Assembly (NCBI GenBank): GCA_001013295.1
Contig: LAZY01000032.1
Coordinates: 33,539-97,538 of the forward strand
Direction of reading: 5' to 3'
Source: Chryseobacterium indologenes
GTDB lineage: Bacteria > Bacteroidota > Bacteroidia > Flavobacteriales > Weeksellaceae
DNA: 64,000 nt
A program made the position numbers and the translations under genes. The notes under the pieces were generated by a model. The model was not told the origin of the DNA and did no database searches. It worked only from the letters and a program-made list of their open reading frames with translations. Of the stretch, positions 7,934 to 16,246 are shown one piece after another (position 1 is the stretch's first letter; each line of letters starts with the position of its first letter).

Positions 7934-8500
7934 ATGAATTTAATTAAAGTATTTTTTATTACAGCCGGATTAACATTGACGGCTAATGCTGCGAATGCTC
8001 AGCAGAAAATTGGGAACGTAAACTCCGATGATGTCTTTGCTAATTTATCTGAAGTAAAAACAGCAGCTGCAGCTATTGACAATCTGACTAAAACTAAGCA
8101 GACTGAAGTTGAAAAACTGATCTCTGAATACCAGACAAAGCTGAAAGCAGCACAGGACAAAGAAAAAACATTAAGCCAGGCTAATAAAGAAACTGTGACA
8201 AAAGAACTGATGGCAGCACAGACAGAATTGGAAGCTCTGGGTAAAAAAATAGAAGAGACAAGAGCACAGGCTGCTAAAGAAATTGGTGCCAAGCAAACTG
8301 AATTGTACACACCTTTACAGCAAAAAGTAAAAGGAGCAATTGCTGCCGTAGCAAAAGAAAGAGGATTGAATTATGTTTTTGATACTTCATCACAGGATGC
8401 TAACAACCTTGTTTACACGGATGGAAGTGAAGATATAACGGCTCAGGTGAAAACCAAACTAGGAGCTACAGCTACCCCTGCAAAAGCTAAAGGTAAATAA
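7934..8500 (+). CDS. OmpH/Skp family periplasmic chaperone
   Basis: 188 residues from the ATG at 7934. An upstream in-frame TTG at 7916 would only add six residues before the signal peptide. A Sec signal peptide covers about residues 1-22 (hydrophobic ITAGLTLTANAANA). A long Ala/Lys/Glu-rich coiled-coil follows at about 35-125, then a small beta core (GLNYVFDTSS). This is the Skp layout. The trimeric periplasmic chaperone holds unfolded outer-membrane proteins on the way to BamA. The gene is alone between terminators. Skp in proteobacteria is next to bamA, which is not the case here. Confidence 0.88.
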   Translation: MNLIKVFFITAGLTLTANAANAQQKIGNVNSDDVFANLSEVKTAAAAIDNLTKTKQTEVEKLISEYQTKLKAAQDKEKTLSQANKETVTKELMAAQTELEALGKKIEETRAQAAKEIGAKQTELYTPLQQKVKGAIAAVAKERGLNYVFDTSSQDANNLVYTDGSEDITAQVKTKLGATATPAKAKGK

Positions 8501-8521
8501 TCATTTCAACATTGAATATAG

Positions 8522-8556
8522 ACGGAATCGGATCAGTATCTGATTCCGTTTTTTTT
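8522..8556 (+). terminator. Terminator after the OmpH gene
   Basis: Arms ACGGAATC and GATTCCGT at 8522-8529 and 8542-8549 with an inner GAT/ATC pairing, followed by seven Ts. Confidence 0.88.
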
Positions 8557-8636
8557 ATAGATGGCCACATCTTTGTCTTGAAAGAATGCGGAAAATTTTA
8601 TTTTTAAATGATACATTTGAGTAAACTTTCAGACGG

Positions 8637-9023
8637 ATGAATTTAGTGCATGAAAAACAGATAAAAGTAACGGAAGAACATATTGATGGAAACAATCATG
8701 TCAACAATGTACAGTATGTACACTGGGTAGAAGAAATAGCGGCAGAGCACTGGGATCTTTTAAAACATAAGACAGACTATGTAAACGATGCATGGATGCT
8801 ACTGGACCATCATATACAATACAAAAAACAGGTTTACGTGAATGATGTGATCACTGTCAGAACCTATCCGATAGCCCCTGAAGGCGCTAAACAGCCAAGA
8901 AAAGTAGAATTTTACTGTCATGACGAGCTTGTGGTAGACTCTGCAACACTCTGGATTCTGTTCGATCCGGAGAACAAAAAAATCAAACGCTTAGAAGGAA
9001 ATTGGCTGGAAAAGCTGATCTAG
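8637..9023 (+). CDS. Acyl-CoA thioesterase (4HBT hotdog fold)
   Basis: 128 residues, a single hotdog domain of the 4-hydroxybenzoyl-CoA thioesterase type. The N-terminal motif DGNNHVNNVQYVHWVEE matches the family's active-site D/N-x-x-x-H-x-N-N-x-x-Y pattern. No signal peptide. It probably hydrolyses acyl-CoA or acyl-ACP thioesters in the cytoplasm; the substrate is not readable. The next gene starts 83 bases downstream. Confidence 0.85.
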   Translation: MNLVHEKQIKVTEEHIDGNNHVNNVQYVHWVEEIAAEHWDLLKHKTDYVNDAWMLLDHHIQYKKQVYVNDVITVRTYPIAPEGAKQPRKVEFYCHDELVVDSATLWILFDPENKKIKRLEGNWLEKLI

Positions 9024-9106
9024 ACTTCATAAAATTGAAATCAATGAGTAGTCATTCATTGATTTTTTTTATTTTTAAACTTTTCGCCAAAAACAAAAAC
9101 GATAAC

Positions 9107-10276
9107 ATGAAATTATTTTATTCGATAAGCTTATTGCTTCTTAGTATATCAGGATATTGCCAGGAAAACCATTACTTGTTTTCTGATGACGTTAAAAAGA
9201 CAATACTGGAAGACTCTACCCAATCAGCATCCTGGAAAAGTCAGATGGGAGCAACGTATTATTCCATAAGTGGAAAATATAAGCCAGCTTTGGAAATGTG
9301 GGATACCGTCATGGGCAGAACTAAAAAACTCAGCACTCCTGACAGTCTGAGATTCTCAAAATTAACGACTGTCAATGCCAGAGATTATATTATGGACAGA
9401 GCGTCCCGTGAAGAAATGATTATCATCAACGAAGCCCATCATAATGCCAGCCACCGGGCTTTTGCTTCTTCTTTGCTTCAAGGGTTGTATGATAGAGGAT
9501 ACAGATACCTTGGTGTGGAAACTCTGGCCAATGATTCTTTAAATACTACAAAATTTGCCAATCTAAATAGCGGGTTTTATTCGAAGGAACCAGAATTTGG
9601 GAATTTCCTTTATCAGGCTCTGAAAATCGGATTTAAACTTTTCCCATACGACGCAGAAGGAAATGGAAAAGAAAGAGAGATAGGGGAAGCAAAAAATATT
9701 TACGAATTCATGCAGAAGAATAAAGAAGGGAAATATCTGATCTATTGCGGCTATCAGCATGCGTATAAAGGAGTACACAAAAGCTGGGAGAAAACGATGG
9801 CAGGGCGGCTGATGGACCTTACCGGATTAAATCCTCTGACGATAGACCAGACTCAGTTTTCAGAAAAAGGTCTTCCAAAATATAACGAGCCGTTGTTACG
9901 ATTAGTAAAGAATACTGTTCCGGTGATTTTAAAAGATAAAGATCAGGTTGTATACAATGGAGAAGATAAAGAACTGTTTACCGATATTAAAATTATCCAT
10001 CCCATTACACAATATAAAAAAGGAAGACCCGGCTGGATGCTGACTGAAAATAGAAAATGGTATGAAGTTCCGGCTTCCCAAGTTCCGGAATATCCGGTTC
10101 TGGTGATGGCGTACAGAAAAGGAGAATTTGAACGGGAGGGAATTCCTGCCGATATTATTGAACTTAATGATTCTAAAGACACTCGTTTTTTGATTCTCAA
10201 TAAAGGCAACTATGATATTGTGATGATGGATCGTAAATACAAAGTAGTTAAGAAATTTGATAAGACGGTGAAATAA
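9107..10276 (+). CDS. Secreted protein with EreA/ChaN-like motifs
   Basis: 389 residues from the ATG at 9107, which gives a good signal peptide (about 1-18, hydrophobic LLLLSISG). Longer in-frame starts reach back into the thioesterase gene and lack a signal. Visible motifs are NEAHHNASH (109-116), VETL (Glu138) and GYQHAYKG. The order Glu-x-x-His / Glu / His parallels the erythromycin-esterase gene at 10991 (GEGTH / FES / AHNGH), so it probably belongs to the EreA/ChaN/TIKI-like superfamily. It is likely a periplasmic or surface hydrolase or ligand-binding protein. The true substrate is unknown. Confidence 0.7.
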   Translation: MKLFYSISLLLLSISGYCQENHYLFSDDVKKTILEDSTQSASWKSQMGATYYSISGKYKPALEMWDTVMGRTKKLSTPDSLRFSKLTTVNARDYIMDRASREEMIIINEAHHNASHRAFASSLLQGLYDRGYRYLGVETLANDSLNTTKFANLNSGFYSKEPEFGNFLYQALKIGFKLFPYDAEGNGKEREIGEAKNIYEFMQKNKEGKYLIYCGYQHAYKGVHKSWEKTMAGRLMDLTGLNPLTIDQTQFSEKGLPKYNEPLLRLVKNTVPVILKDKDQVVYNGEDKELFTDIKIIHPITQYKKGRPGWMLTENRKWYEVPASQVPEYPVLVMAYRKGEFEREGIPADIIELNDSKDTRFLILNKGNYDIVMMDRKYKVVKKFDKTVK

Positions 10277-10325
10277 TAACGGTTCATGATATGGAAGAAT
10301 ACACATATGTAAAAGATGATTGAAA

Positions 10326-10706
10326 ATGAAGAATAAGCTAAGAAAAATAGTGATCAATAATCTGGAATACCTGTATTTTGTCACAGTCCGGTTTCATGCA
10401 GGAACAGGTATGAATACGACGTCCGTAAAAGTATTTTTGAGTGGCTTCAAGAAGCCCCCTCTGGTTATTGAATTCCTGACCCTAAATGATTATTATATAG
10501 GATCACGTTTAAATTTTGGGATTATGCTGATGAATAAAATGAACCATGTTGAAACTGAAGTCAATCTTAATAAACCCGGACTCATCAGGAAGCTTATTTT
10601 ACAAGGACAGGAGAATGGTTGGTCCGGAACAAATACCATAGAAAAACAAAACGGGCTGATCTATCTGGAAGAATTAGGTTTTGAAACAAACCCATTACAA
10701 TCTTAG
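10326..10706 (+). CDS. Hypothetical protein
   Basis: 126 residues from the ATG at 10326; a TTG two codons earlier is possible. No signal peptide, no membrane segment. The N-terminus is basic (MKNKLRKIVINN) and the body has alternating beta-like stretches (YLYFVTVRFH, SVKVFLSGF, PPLVIEFLTL). I recognise no family. It lies 49 bases after the preceding secreted protein, so it could be co-transcribed. After it, 10707-10990 holds no gene and no feature I can name. Confidence 0.6.
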   Translation: MKNKLRKIVINNLEYLYFVTVRFHAGTGMNTTSVKVFLSGFKKPPLVIEFLTLNDYYIGSRLNFGIMLMNKMNHVETEVNLNKPGLIRKLILQGQENGWSGTNTIEKQNGLIYLEELGFETNPLQS

Positions 10707-10990
10707 AGATTTAGTTTTTATCAATGAACTGTAACCTCTCGCATTGAGCATTGTCTTTAGTGAAAACAACAGGATCATACACCGGTAATAACAAATAATG
10801 AAACAGTTGAAAGACGGTCCATTTTTATTCTTAAAAAAATAGGAATAAAAGGTAGGTTAATAATAGGTTAATGAAGGCTATCCGTTCAGAATTTGTATTA
10901 TTTTTTTCTAGATTGCAGTCATTAAAATAACCCGTTTCTGACGTTTTGATATGATTTGTAAGAGGGGAAATGTATAACATAAATGTATTA

Positions 10991-12256
10991 ATGATGCTAA
11001 GGAAATTCTTTCTATTGAACATACTATTAACTTCATCAGTAGTATTTTCACAAAATTCAAAACAGGAAATTCTAATTCCTGATCAGTTTGCTGATGCTAA
11101 AAATAAGGCCAAAGCTGTAAAAAATATCAGTGACCAATTGAAAGAGCAGCTTATTGTAGGGCTTGGTGAGGGAACACACGGAACAAAAGAATTCAATGAG
11201 ATCAGAAGTGAAATTTCAAAAAGGCTTATTGATAAAAATGACTTTAAAATTGTGGCGTTCGAGAGTGCTTATGGAGATGCAGCTCTTTTGAATGAGGCTC
11301 TTAATTCAGATAAGGATGTAAATACCATATTAAAAAGTTACATGACTTCTATCTGGCAAACGAAAGAAATTGCAGATCTTTTGACCTGGATTAAAGCATA
11401 CAATAAAAACCATAAAGACAAAGTGATTATCTCCGGCTTTGATACCAATGCTTTAGCCAATAATGTGACAATTCTTAAAAAAGGCAGTATTGCAGAAAAA
11501 GAATATTCAGAGCTGGTTGCTGAGCTTGATAAAAAAGCAAATTTCCAGGATGAGATGTGGGAAAAGCAGAATGATCCTTCTTTCAGACTGGATATGAATG
11601 CAGTCATTAAAAATGGTAAGGAAGGTTATCTTCTGGCAAAAAAAATGGACAGTATCTATAATGGAAAAATAGAGGTGAAGAGCAGACTAGCTCTTGATAA
11701 TCTTAAATTAGGATTCGAAACCATGTACGAGGCCAGTAAGAAAAATTATGATGTTTCAAGAGATTATATCATGGCGGAAATGATTGCAAAAATTCAGTCC
11801 GGCTATAATAAAAAAATGATAGTGTTCGCCCATAACGGACATATTGCTCTGAAACCGATCTTAGTAGACGGAATGGGCGGATACATTAAGAAAAAATATG
11901 GAGAAGGCTATTATGCGTTGGCAACATTCACAGGATTTGGAACTTACAGTGCCACAAAAGACCCGCGGGCTGTAAAAAAGAATGAGTATAAGTCCTATAC
12001 ATTACCTGCACAAATGAAAAACAGCTGGGAAGAAAAACTAAGCAATAAAGAATACAAAAATTATTTTGTAAACTTCAGAACAAATAAAGATGCATTGTAT
12101 CAAAATGCCTTAAAGATGAGGTTTATAGGATATGGGCCCGTCATTCCGGAGGCAGAGCAGTATACCATTACAGAACCGATAAAGCTTAATGAGTGTTTCG
12201 ATGGAATGATCTTTATGAAAAATACCAATGCTTCAGAACATCTGGCAGCTGGTTAA
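10991..12256 (+). CDS. Erythromycin esterase family protein
   Basis: 421 residues from the ATG at 10991, chosen because it puts a charged MMLRK segment directly before the signal-peptide core (FFLLNILLTSSVVFSQ). ATGs at 10970 and 10994 are also in frame. EreA/EreB family catalytic positions are visible: GEGTHG (Glu60, His63), VAFES (Glu91) and FAHNGH in the C-terminal half. Ere enzymes open the macrolide lactone ring, but many family members, especially secreted ones, have other or unknown substrates. The signal peptide argues for a periplasmic enzyme. A lipoprotein gene follows after 50 bases. Confidence 0.82.
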   Translation: MMLRKFFLLNILLTSSVVFSQNSKQEILIPDQFADAKNKAKAVKNISDQLKEQLIVGLGEGTHGTKEFNEIRSEISKRLIDKNDFKIVAFESAYGDAALLNEALNSDKDVNTILKSYMTSIWQTKEIADLLTWIKAYNKNHKDKVIISGFDTNALANNVTILKKGSIAEKEYSELVAELDKKANFQDEMWEKQNDPSFRLDMNAVIKNGKEGYLLAKKMDSIYNGKIEVKSRLALDNLKLGFETMYEASKKNYDVSRDYIMAEMIAKIQSGYNKKMIVFAHNGHIALKPILVDGMGGYIKKKYGEGYYALATFTGFGTYSATKDPRAVKKNEYKSYTLPAQMKNSWEEKLSNKEYKNYFVNFRTNKDALYQNALKMRFIGYGPVIPEAEQYTITEPIKLNECFDGMIFMKNTNASEHLAAG

Positions 12257-12306
12257 TAATTAGAATTTTTTATTTTGTAAACATTTCTTCATCTAATAAT
12301 AAGTCT

Positions 12307-12975
12307 ATGAAAAAAATACTTTTATCAGGGATAATACTTATTGCTATAAGTTGTAGCTCCCACAAACCTCTTTCAGATTCAGAGCGCGGAAAGATTATTT
12401 CAGAATTAGACTATATCCGGAATATTGATCAGCAATATGCAAGAATACCGCCTAAGGAAATGAGAGAAAAATATGGTGAAGAGAAGGCCTGGAAAATATT
12501 TGAAGCCAAAAGAGACAGTGTTGGGAAAGATAACCAGGACAAAATCAAAAAGCTATATATTCAATATGGCTACTTAGGCTTTAAGCAGGTGGGAAAAGAA
12601 AATACTACCAAATTCTGGATCTCTATACAACATGCCGATAATGATGTCGAATTTCAAAAAGAAATGCTTGCCGCAATGAAAAAAGAGATCAAAAAGGATA
12701 ATGCCCACAAAAATGAATATGCTATGCTGGAAGATAGAGTGGCCATCAACTCCAATCAAAAGCAACGATTCGGAACACAGGTAACCTATAATAAAGCTGA
12801 GCAGGCAGTTCCCAAAAATGGTTTGAAAGACAGTGTGAATGTTGATAAACTACGCCTAGAGTACGGATTACCAGGCTTTAAGGAATACTACAATCAAATG
12901 ACGATGATGCATTTTGAAATGAATAAAGAGTCTTTTGTGAAAAAAGGAATTACAGAACCCAAACTTTATCAGTAA
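12307..12975 (+). CDS. DUF6624-like lipoprotein
   Basis: 222 residues from the ATG at 12307. The lipobox is IAISC with lipidation at Cys16. The mature part has WKIFEAKRDSVGKDNQDKI, a YGYLGF segment, WISIQHADND, YAMLEDRVAINSNQKQRFG and GTQ. This order fits the DUF6624 pattern (Asp/Asn, Gly, QHAD, DR, GTQ), which has no established function. The in-frame extension back to 12193 overlaps the preceding gene and has no signal, so it is rejected. It probably shares a transcript with the Ere-like gene and ends at the terminator at 13037. Confidence 0.72.
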   Translation: MKKILLSGIILIAISCSSHKPLSDSERGKIISELDYIRNIDQQYARIPPKEMREKYGEEKAWKIFEAKRDSVGKDNQDKIKKLYIQYGYLGFKQVGKENTTKFWISIQHADNDVEFQKEMLAAMKKEIKKDNAHKNEYAMLEDRVAINSNQKQRFGTQVTYNKAEQAVPKNGLKDSVNVDKLRLEYGLPGFKEYYNQMTMMHFEMNKESFVKKGITEPKLYQ

Positions 12976-13036
12976 TAAAATGAGCAGGTCTTTTTTATTA
13001 AAATCTGTGTAACCTGTGAAATTTATGAAAAAATAA

Positions 13037-13066
13037 AAACAGATTCCAGCAAGGAATCTGTTTTGC
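13037..13066 (+). terminator. Terminator after the DUF6624 lipoprotein gene
   Basis: Arms AAACAGATTCC and GGAATCTGTTT with the loop AGCAA, followed by a short T run. Confidence 0.75.
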
Positions 13067-13154
13067 ATTTTATTTTATCTGACAAAATCTGAATGATATG
13101 TAATATTTTAGTACTAACAGGTGTCTTAATAAAGAACCACAAACCGATTAGAAA

Positions 13155-14600
13155 ATGAAAAGATCAGTTTTAGCCACTTTATTTTTGAGCTTATCTCTTC
13201 TGGGATATAGTCAGACAGCAGAACAGGCAAAGAATATTGATAACTATATCAAGCAGGCGATTCAGGTCAATCAAATTCCTGGTATGGCCGTTGGAATTGT
13301 GAAAAATAATAAAATAACATTCCAGAAATATTACGGAACAGAAACGTTGGAGAATAATAAAAAAGTGGATGCCAATTCCATGTTCAGAGTATATTCTACC
13401 ACGAAACTGATGACGAATGTTAGCCTTTTTCAACTCATCGAGCAGGGGAAAATAGCGCTGGATGATAAAATTTCAAAATATCTGGACAATTTACCTGAAG
13501 CGTGGCAAAACGTTCAGATTAAAAATATTTTAAGCCATTCCTCAGGCATTCCGGATTGGATTCGCTTCAGTGATATTTCCGTAGATGATACCAATGCAGC
13601 AGTCATTGCCAGACTGTCAAAAGAAAAAATGGATTTTGAAACAGGGAGCGATTATCGGTATAATCAGACCAATTATCTGTTGATTGCCATGATCATTGAA
13701 AAAATAACAGGTGAAAAATTTGAGGACTATATTGTGAAAAATCAGTTTTCAGATGCCCAAAATCAGGTGGTATTTTCATCCAATTCCATTGAAGATATTC
13801 CGAACAGAATTGTAAAATATATTTACAATAAGGATACGGACAAATATGATAAATCTACTTTTGTAGAAGGGAGAAGAGCTCACCCGGCCAATGGCCTGGC
13901 CATTACATTACCTGCCTTTTTACAATGGGGCATCCATTTGAGTAAAAATGATTTTCTAAAGCCGGAAACCACAAAAATGATGTGGAAGCCTTTTGATTTT
14001 AAGAACAAAGATATTCTTTTCGGAAATGGTTGGGATATTACTGAAGTGAACGGAACAAAGTTCTATGGTTTTTCCGGTGGAAATGTAAGCGCGTACAGAA
14101 TATATCCGGATCAGGATATGGCGATTATTTTTATGTCGAATGGGTATAAAAATTTTCCAATTCATTATCTGTTGGTCAATCATATAGCAGGACTAATGGA
14201 TAAACGTTTGCTGAATCCTTATATGGCAGCGGAAGAATATACAAGGTCAGAACCCTTTGCCCATCCGGGACTTCAAAAGAAAACCTACGGTTACAGAACC
14301 GATAAAGATCATATCATTTTCTCTTATCCATATCCTGAAAACTCGGGTGCAAAATGGATTCGCAATGTTTCAGTGACCGGTTCATTTAATGACTGGAACC
14401 CCGAAGATCAGGCTTACAGGCTGAGTCTGAAAAAAAACAAAACCTTTGAGCTGGCAGTACCTAAATCAAAATTTGAAAAAGGAAAGACCTATACCTTTAA
14501 GTTCGTAATGAATAAAGGCGGATGGCTTTCCGTACCTTATCATGCAATGAATGTGGACGGAACAAAGGATAATAATTTAACCTTTAAAATTGATCATTAG
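13155..14600 (+). CDS. Serine hydrolase (class C beta-lactamase-like) with C-terminal glycogen-binding-like domain
   Basis: 481 residues. A signal peptide covers about 1-20. The beta-lactamase/PBP transpeptidase-like domain follows with the SxxK motif in STTK (about residue 80), the YNQTN segment as the Tyr-x-Asn motif, and a possible third-motif region FYGFSGG. An additional C-terminal domain at about 395-480 (VTGSFNDWNPEDQAYRLS, then YTFKFVMN) looks like the CBM48/AMPK glycogen-binding Ig-like fold. This is probably a periplasmic D-amino-acid peptidase or esterase; resistance to beta-lactams is not implied. The fusion to a CBM48-like domain is the unusual part. The gene lies between two terminators. 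Confidence 0.85.
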   Translation: MKRSVLATLFLSLSLLGYSQTAEQAKNIDNYIKQAIQVNQIPGMAVGIVKNNKITFQKYYGTETLENNKKVDANSMFRVYSTTKLMTNVSLFQLIEQGKIALDDKISKYLDNLPEAWQNVQIKNILSHSSGIPDWIRFSDISVDDTNAAVIARLSKEKMDFETGSDYRYNQTNYLLIAMIIEKITGEKFEDYIVKNQFSDAQNQVVFSSNSIEDIPNRIVKYIYNKDTDKYDKSTFVEGRRAHPANGLAITLPAFLQWGIHLSKNDFLKPETTKMMWKPFDFKNKDILFGNGWDITEVNGTKFYGFSGGNVSAYRIYPDQDMAIIFMSNGYKNFPIHYLLVNHIAGLMDKRLLNPYMAAEEYTRSEPFAHPGLQKKTYGYRTDKDHIIFSYPYPENSGAKWIRNVSVTGSFNDWNPEDQAYRLSLKKNKTFELAVPKSKFEKGKTYTFKFVMNKGGWLSVPYHAMNVDGTKDNNLTFKIDH

Positions 14601-14638
14601 ATTTTAATATCATAAGAAATAAACCCGCCGGAAAATAT

Positions 14639-14682
14639 AAAATGCTCTCAAAAGTGGTCTAACTTTTGGGAGCATTTTATTT
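14639..14682 (+). terminator. Terminator after the serine hydrolase gene
   Basis: Long arms at 14639-14655 and 14662-14678 (AAAATGCTC pairs with GAGCATTTT, CAAAAGT with ACTTTTG) around a 6-base loop. The run of A and T on both sides could serve both directions. Confidence 0.8.
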
Positions 14683-14815
14683 GTTGCTCTTTTTATCTTA
14701 ACTTTGAACATAAATTTTACAGTTTTTCATCAGGTTGATCACTTTTTTTGACCTTTCTGTGATTTTTTATTTATAGAAAGATGAAAATCAGTAATTTAAA
14801 ACTTATTCATTGAGT

Positions 14816-15262
14816 ATGATACGTATTACAAAAATTTTTACATTCGAAACCGCTCACGTACTTTATAATTATGACGGGAAATGTAAAAATATGCATGGAC
14901 ATTCCTATAAGCTGTTTGTAACAGTGAAAGGAAAACCGATTAATGATATTGAAAATCCTAAAAATGGAATGGTGGTTGATTTCGGAGATATTAAAAGTAT
15001 CGTAAAATCTGAAATCGTAGACGTCTGGGATCATGCGGTTCTCGTAAATGCGCTGTCTCCACACAAAGAATTGGGGGATGACCTTGAGCAGAAAGGACAC
15101 AAAGTAATCTACTGCAGCTTCCAGCCGACCTGTGAAAATATGCTGTATGCAATTGCTGCCAAAATAAAATCAAGACTTCCTGAAGGTATTTCTCTGGCTT
15201 ATCTTAAACTTCATGAGACGGAAAACTCTTACGGAGAATGGTTTGCAGAAGATAATCAATAA
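14816..15262 (+). CDS. queD: 6-carboxy-5,6,7,8-tetrahydropterin synthase
   Basis: 148 residues from the ATG at 14816; a TTG two codons earlier is less likely. Queuosine precursor pathway (preQ0): it converts dihydroneopterin triphosphate to carboxytetrahydropterin. Zinc ligands His14, His27 and His29 (AH ... MHGH) and the catalytic Cys23 are present, as are the later WDHAVL and HETENSYGEW segments (His and Glu). It is followed after 23 bases by the LpxH-like gene, with which it probably shares a transcript. No other queuosine genes are in the window. Confidence 0.93.
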   Translation: MIRITKIFTFETAHVLYNYDGKCKNMHGHSYKLFVTVKGKPINDIENPKNGMVVDFGDIKSIVKSEIVDVWDHAVLVNALSPHKELGDDLEQKGHKVIYCSFQPTCENMLYAIAAKIKSRLPEGISLAYLKLHETENSYGEWFAEDNQ

Positions 15263-15285
15263 TTTTATCCAACAAAACTCAGACG

Positions 15286-16056
15286 GTGTTAAAAACAACA
15301 ATCAATTTAGAACCCGGGAAGAAAGTATATTTCGCTTCAGATCAGCATTTTGGTGCTCCTACTCCTAAAGAGAGCCGGGTACGTGAAGAGAAGTTTATAC
15401 GTTGGATGGATGAGATCAAGGAAGATGCCCAGGTTTTGTTTTTAATGGGCGATCTTTTCGATTTCTGGCATGAATGGAAACATGTTGTTCCCAAAGGCTA
15501 TGTACGTGTTCTGGGGAAAATTGCGGAACTGAAAGACAGAGGAATTCATATTTACTTCTTTGTAGGAAACCACGATTTGTGGATGAAAGATTATCTGGAA
15601 GACGAAATCGGGTGTACCGTTTTTTATCAGAAACAATACTTCGAAATGGGAGGTAAGCAGTTTTTACTGGCCCACGGAGATGGATTGGGACCTGGAGATA
15701 AAGGATATAAGAGGATGAAAAAACTCTTCACAAACCCTGTGGCACAATGGTTTTTCAAATGGCTTCATCCTGATATTGCCATGAAAATAGCATTGTATCT
15801 TTCCCAGAAGAATAAAATGATCTCAGGAGAAGAAGATAAAGCATTTTTAGGAGAAGATAAAGAGTTTCTGATCATCTATTCCAAAGAGAAACTCAAGACA
15901 GAGAAGATCGACTACTTCATCTATGGGCACAGACATCTTCCTATGGTGCTGGATCTGGAACAGAAGGCAAAATATGTCAATTTGGGTGACTGGATTTCTT
16001 ACTTCACCTACGGCGTTTTTGAAAAGGATTTTGAACTGAAAACGTTTGAAAAATAA
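15286..16056 (+). CDS. UDP-2,3-diacylglucosamine pyrophosphatase-like metallophosphoesterase
   Basis: 256 residues with a GTG start; no usable ATG is nearby. All calcineurin-like metal motifs are visible: SDQHFG, MGDLFDFWHEW, VGNHDLWM, LAHGDG and YGHRH. The WHEW and the DKGYKRMK insert resemble LpxH-like enzymes that cut UDP-2,3-diacylglucosamine in lipid A synthesis, acting at the inner face of the cytoplasmic membrane. A second LpxH homologue elsewhere in the genome is possible, so the symbol is left empty. It follows queD closely. Confidence 0.85.
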   Translation: MLKTTINLEPGKKVYFASDQHFGAPTPKESRVREEKFIRWMDEIKEDAQVLFLMGDLFDFWHEWKHVVPKGYVRVLGKIAELKDRGIHIYFFVGNHDLWMKDYLEDEIGCTVFYQKQYFEMGGKQFLLAHGDGLGPGDKGYKRMKKLFTNPVAQWFFKWLHPDIAMKIALYLSQKNKMISGEEDKAFLGEDKEFLIIYSKEKLKTEKIDYFIYGHRHLPMVLDLEQKAKYVNLGDWISYFTYGVFEKDFELKTFEK

Positions 16057-16064
16057 ACAAAAAA

Positions 16065-16117
16065 ATTACCCCTGAGAGAGGTAATCTTTCGAATAGACTG
16101 AGATCTATTCTTGTTTT
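16065..16117 (+). terminator. Two hairpins after the LpxH-like gene
   Basis: A first stem ATTACC/GGTAAT lies at about 16065-16085. A second stem GAATAGA/TCTATTC at 16091-16110 is followed by TTGTTTTT. The second is the more likely terminator. Confidence 0.55.
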
Positions 16118-16246
16118 TAATCCATATTCCACTTTAGAACTTGCAAGAAGTTTACCAAAGTAGGGTCTCTATATTAAAAAATTATTAAATAAAATTATTT
16201 TATCCTTATAATTGCTTTATAATGAGCAGGTAAGGGATCGTAAAAA

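Noticed and set aside
9929..10384. 151-codon open frame on the minus strand
   Set aside because: Antisense to the secreted protein gene at 9107, with no motif.
10970..10990. Start of the erythromycin-esterase-family gene at 10970
   Set aside because: The ATG at 10991 puts the charged residues directly before the signal-peptide core. The longer form is possible but the extra seven residues are uncharged and break the usual signal layout.
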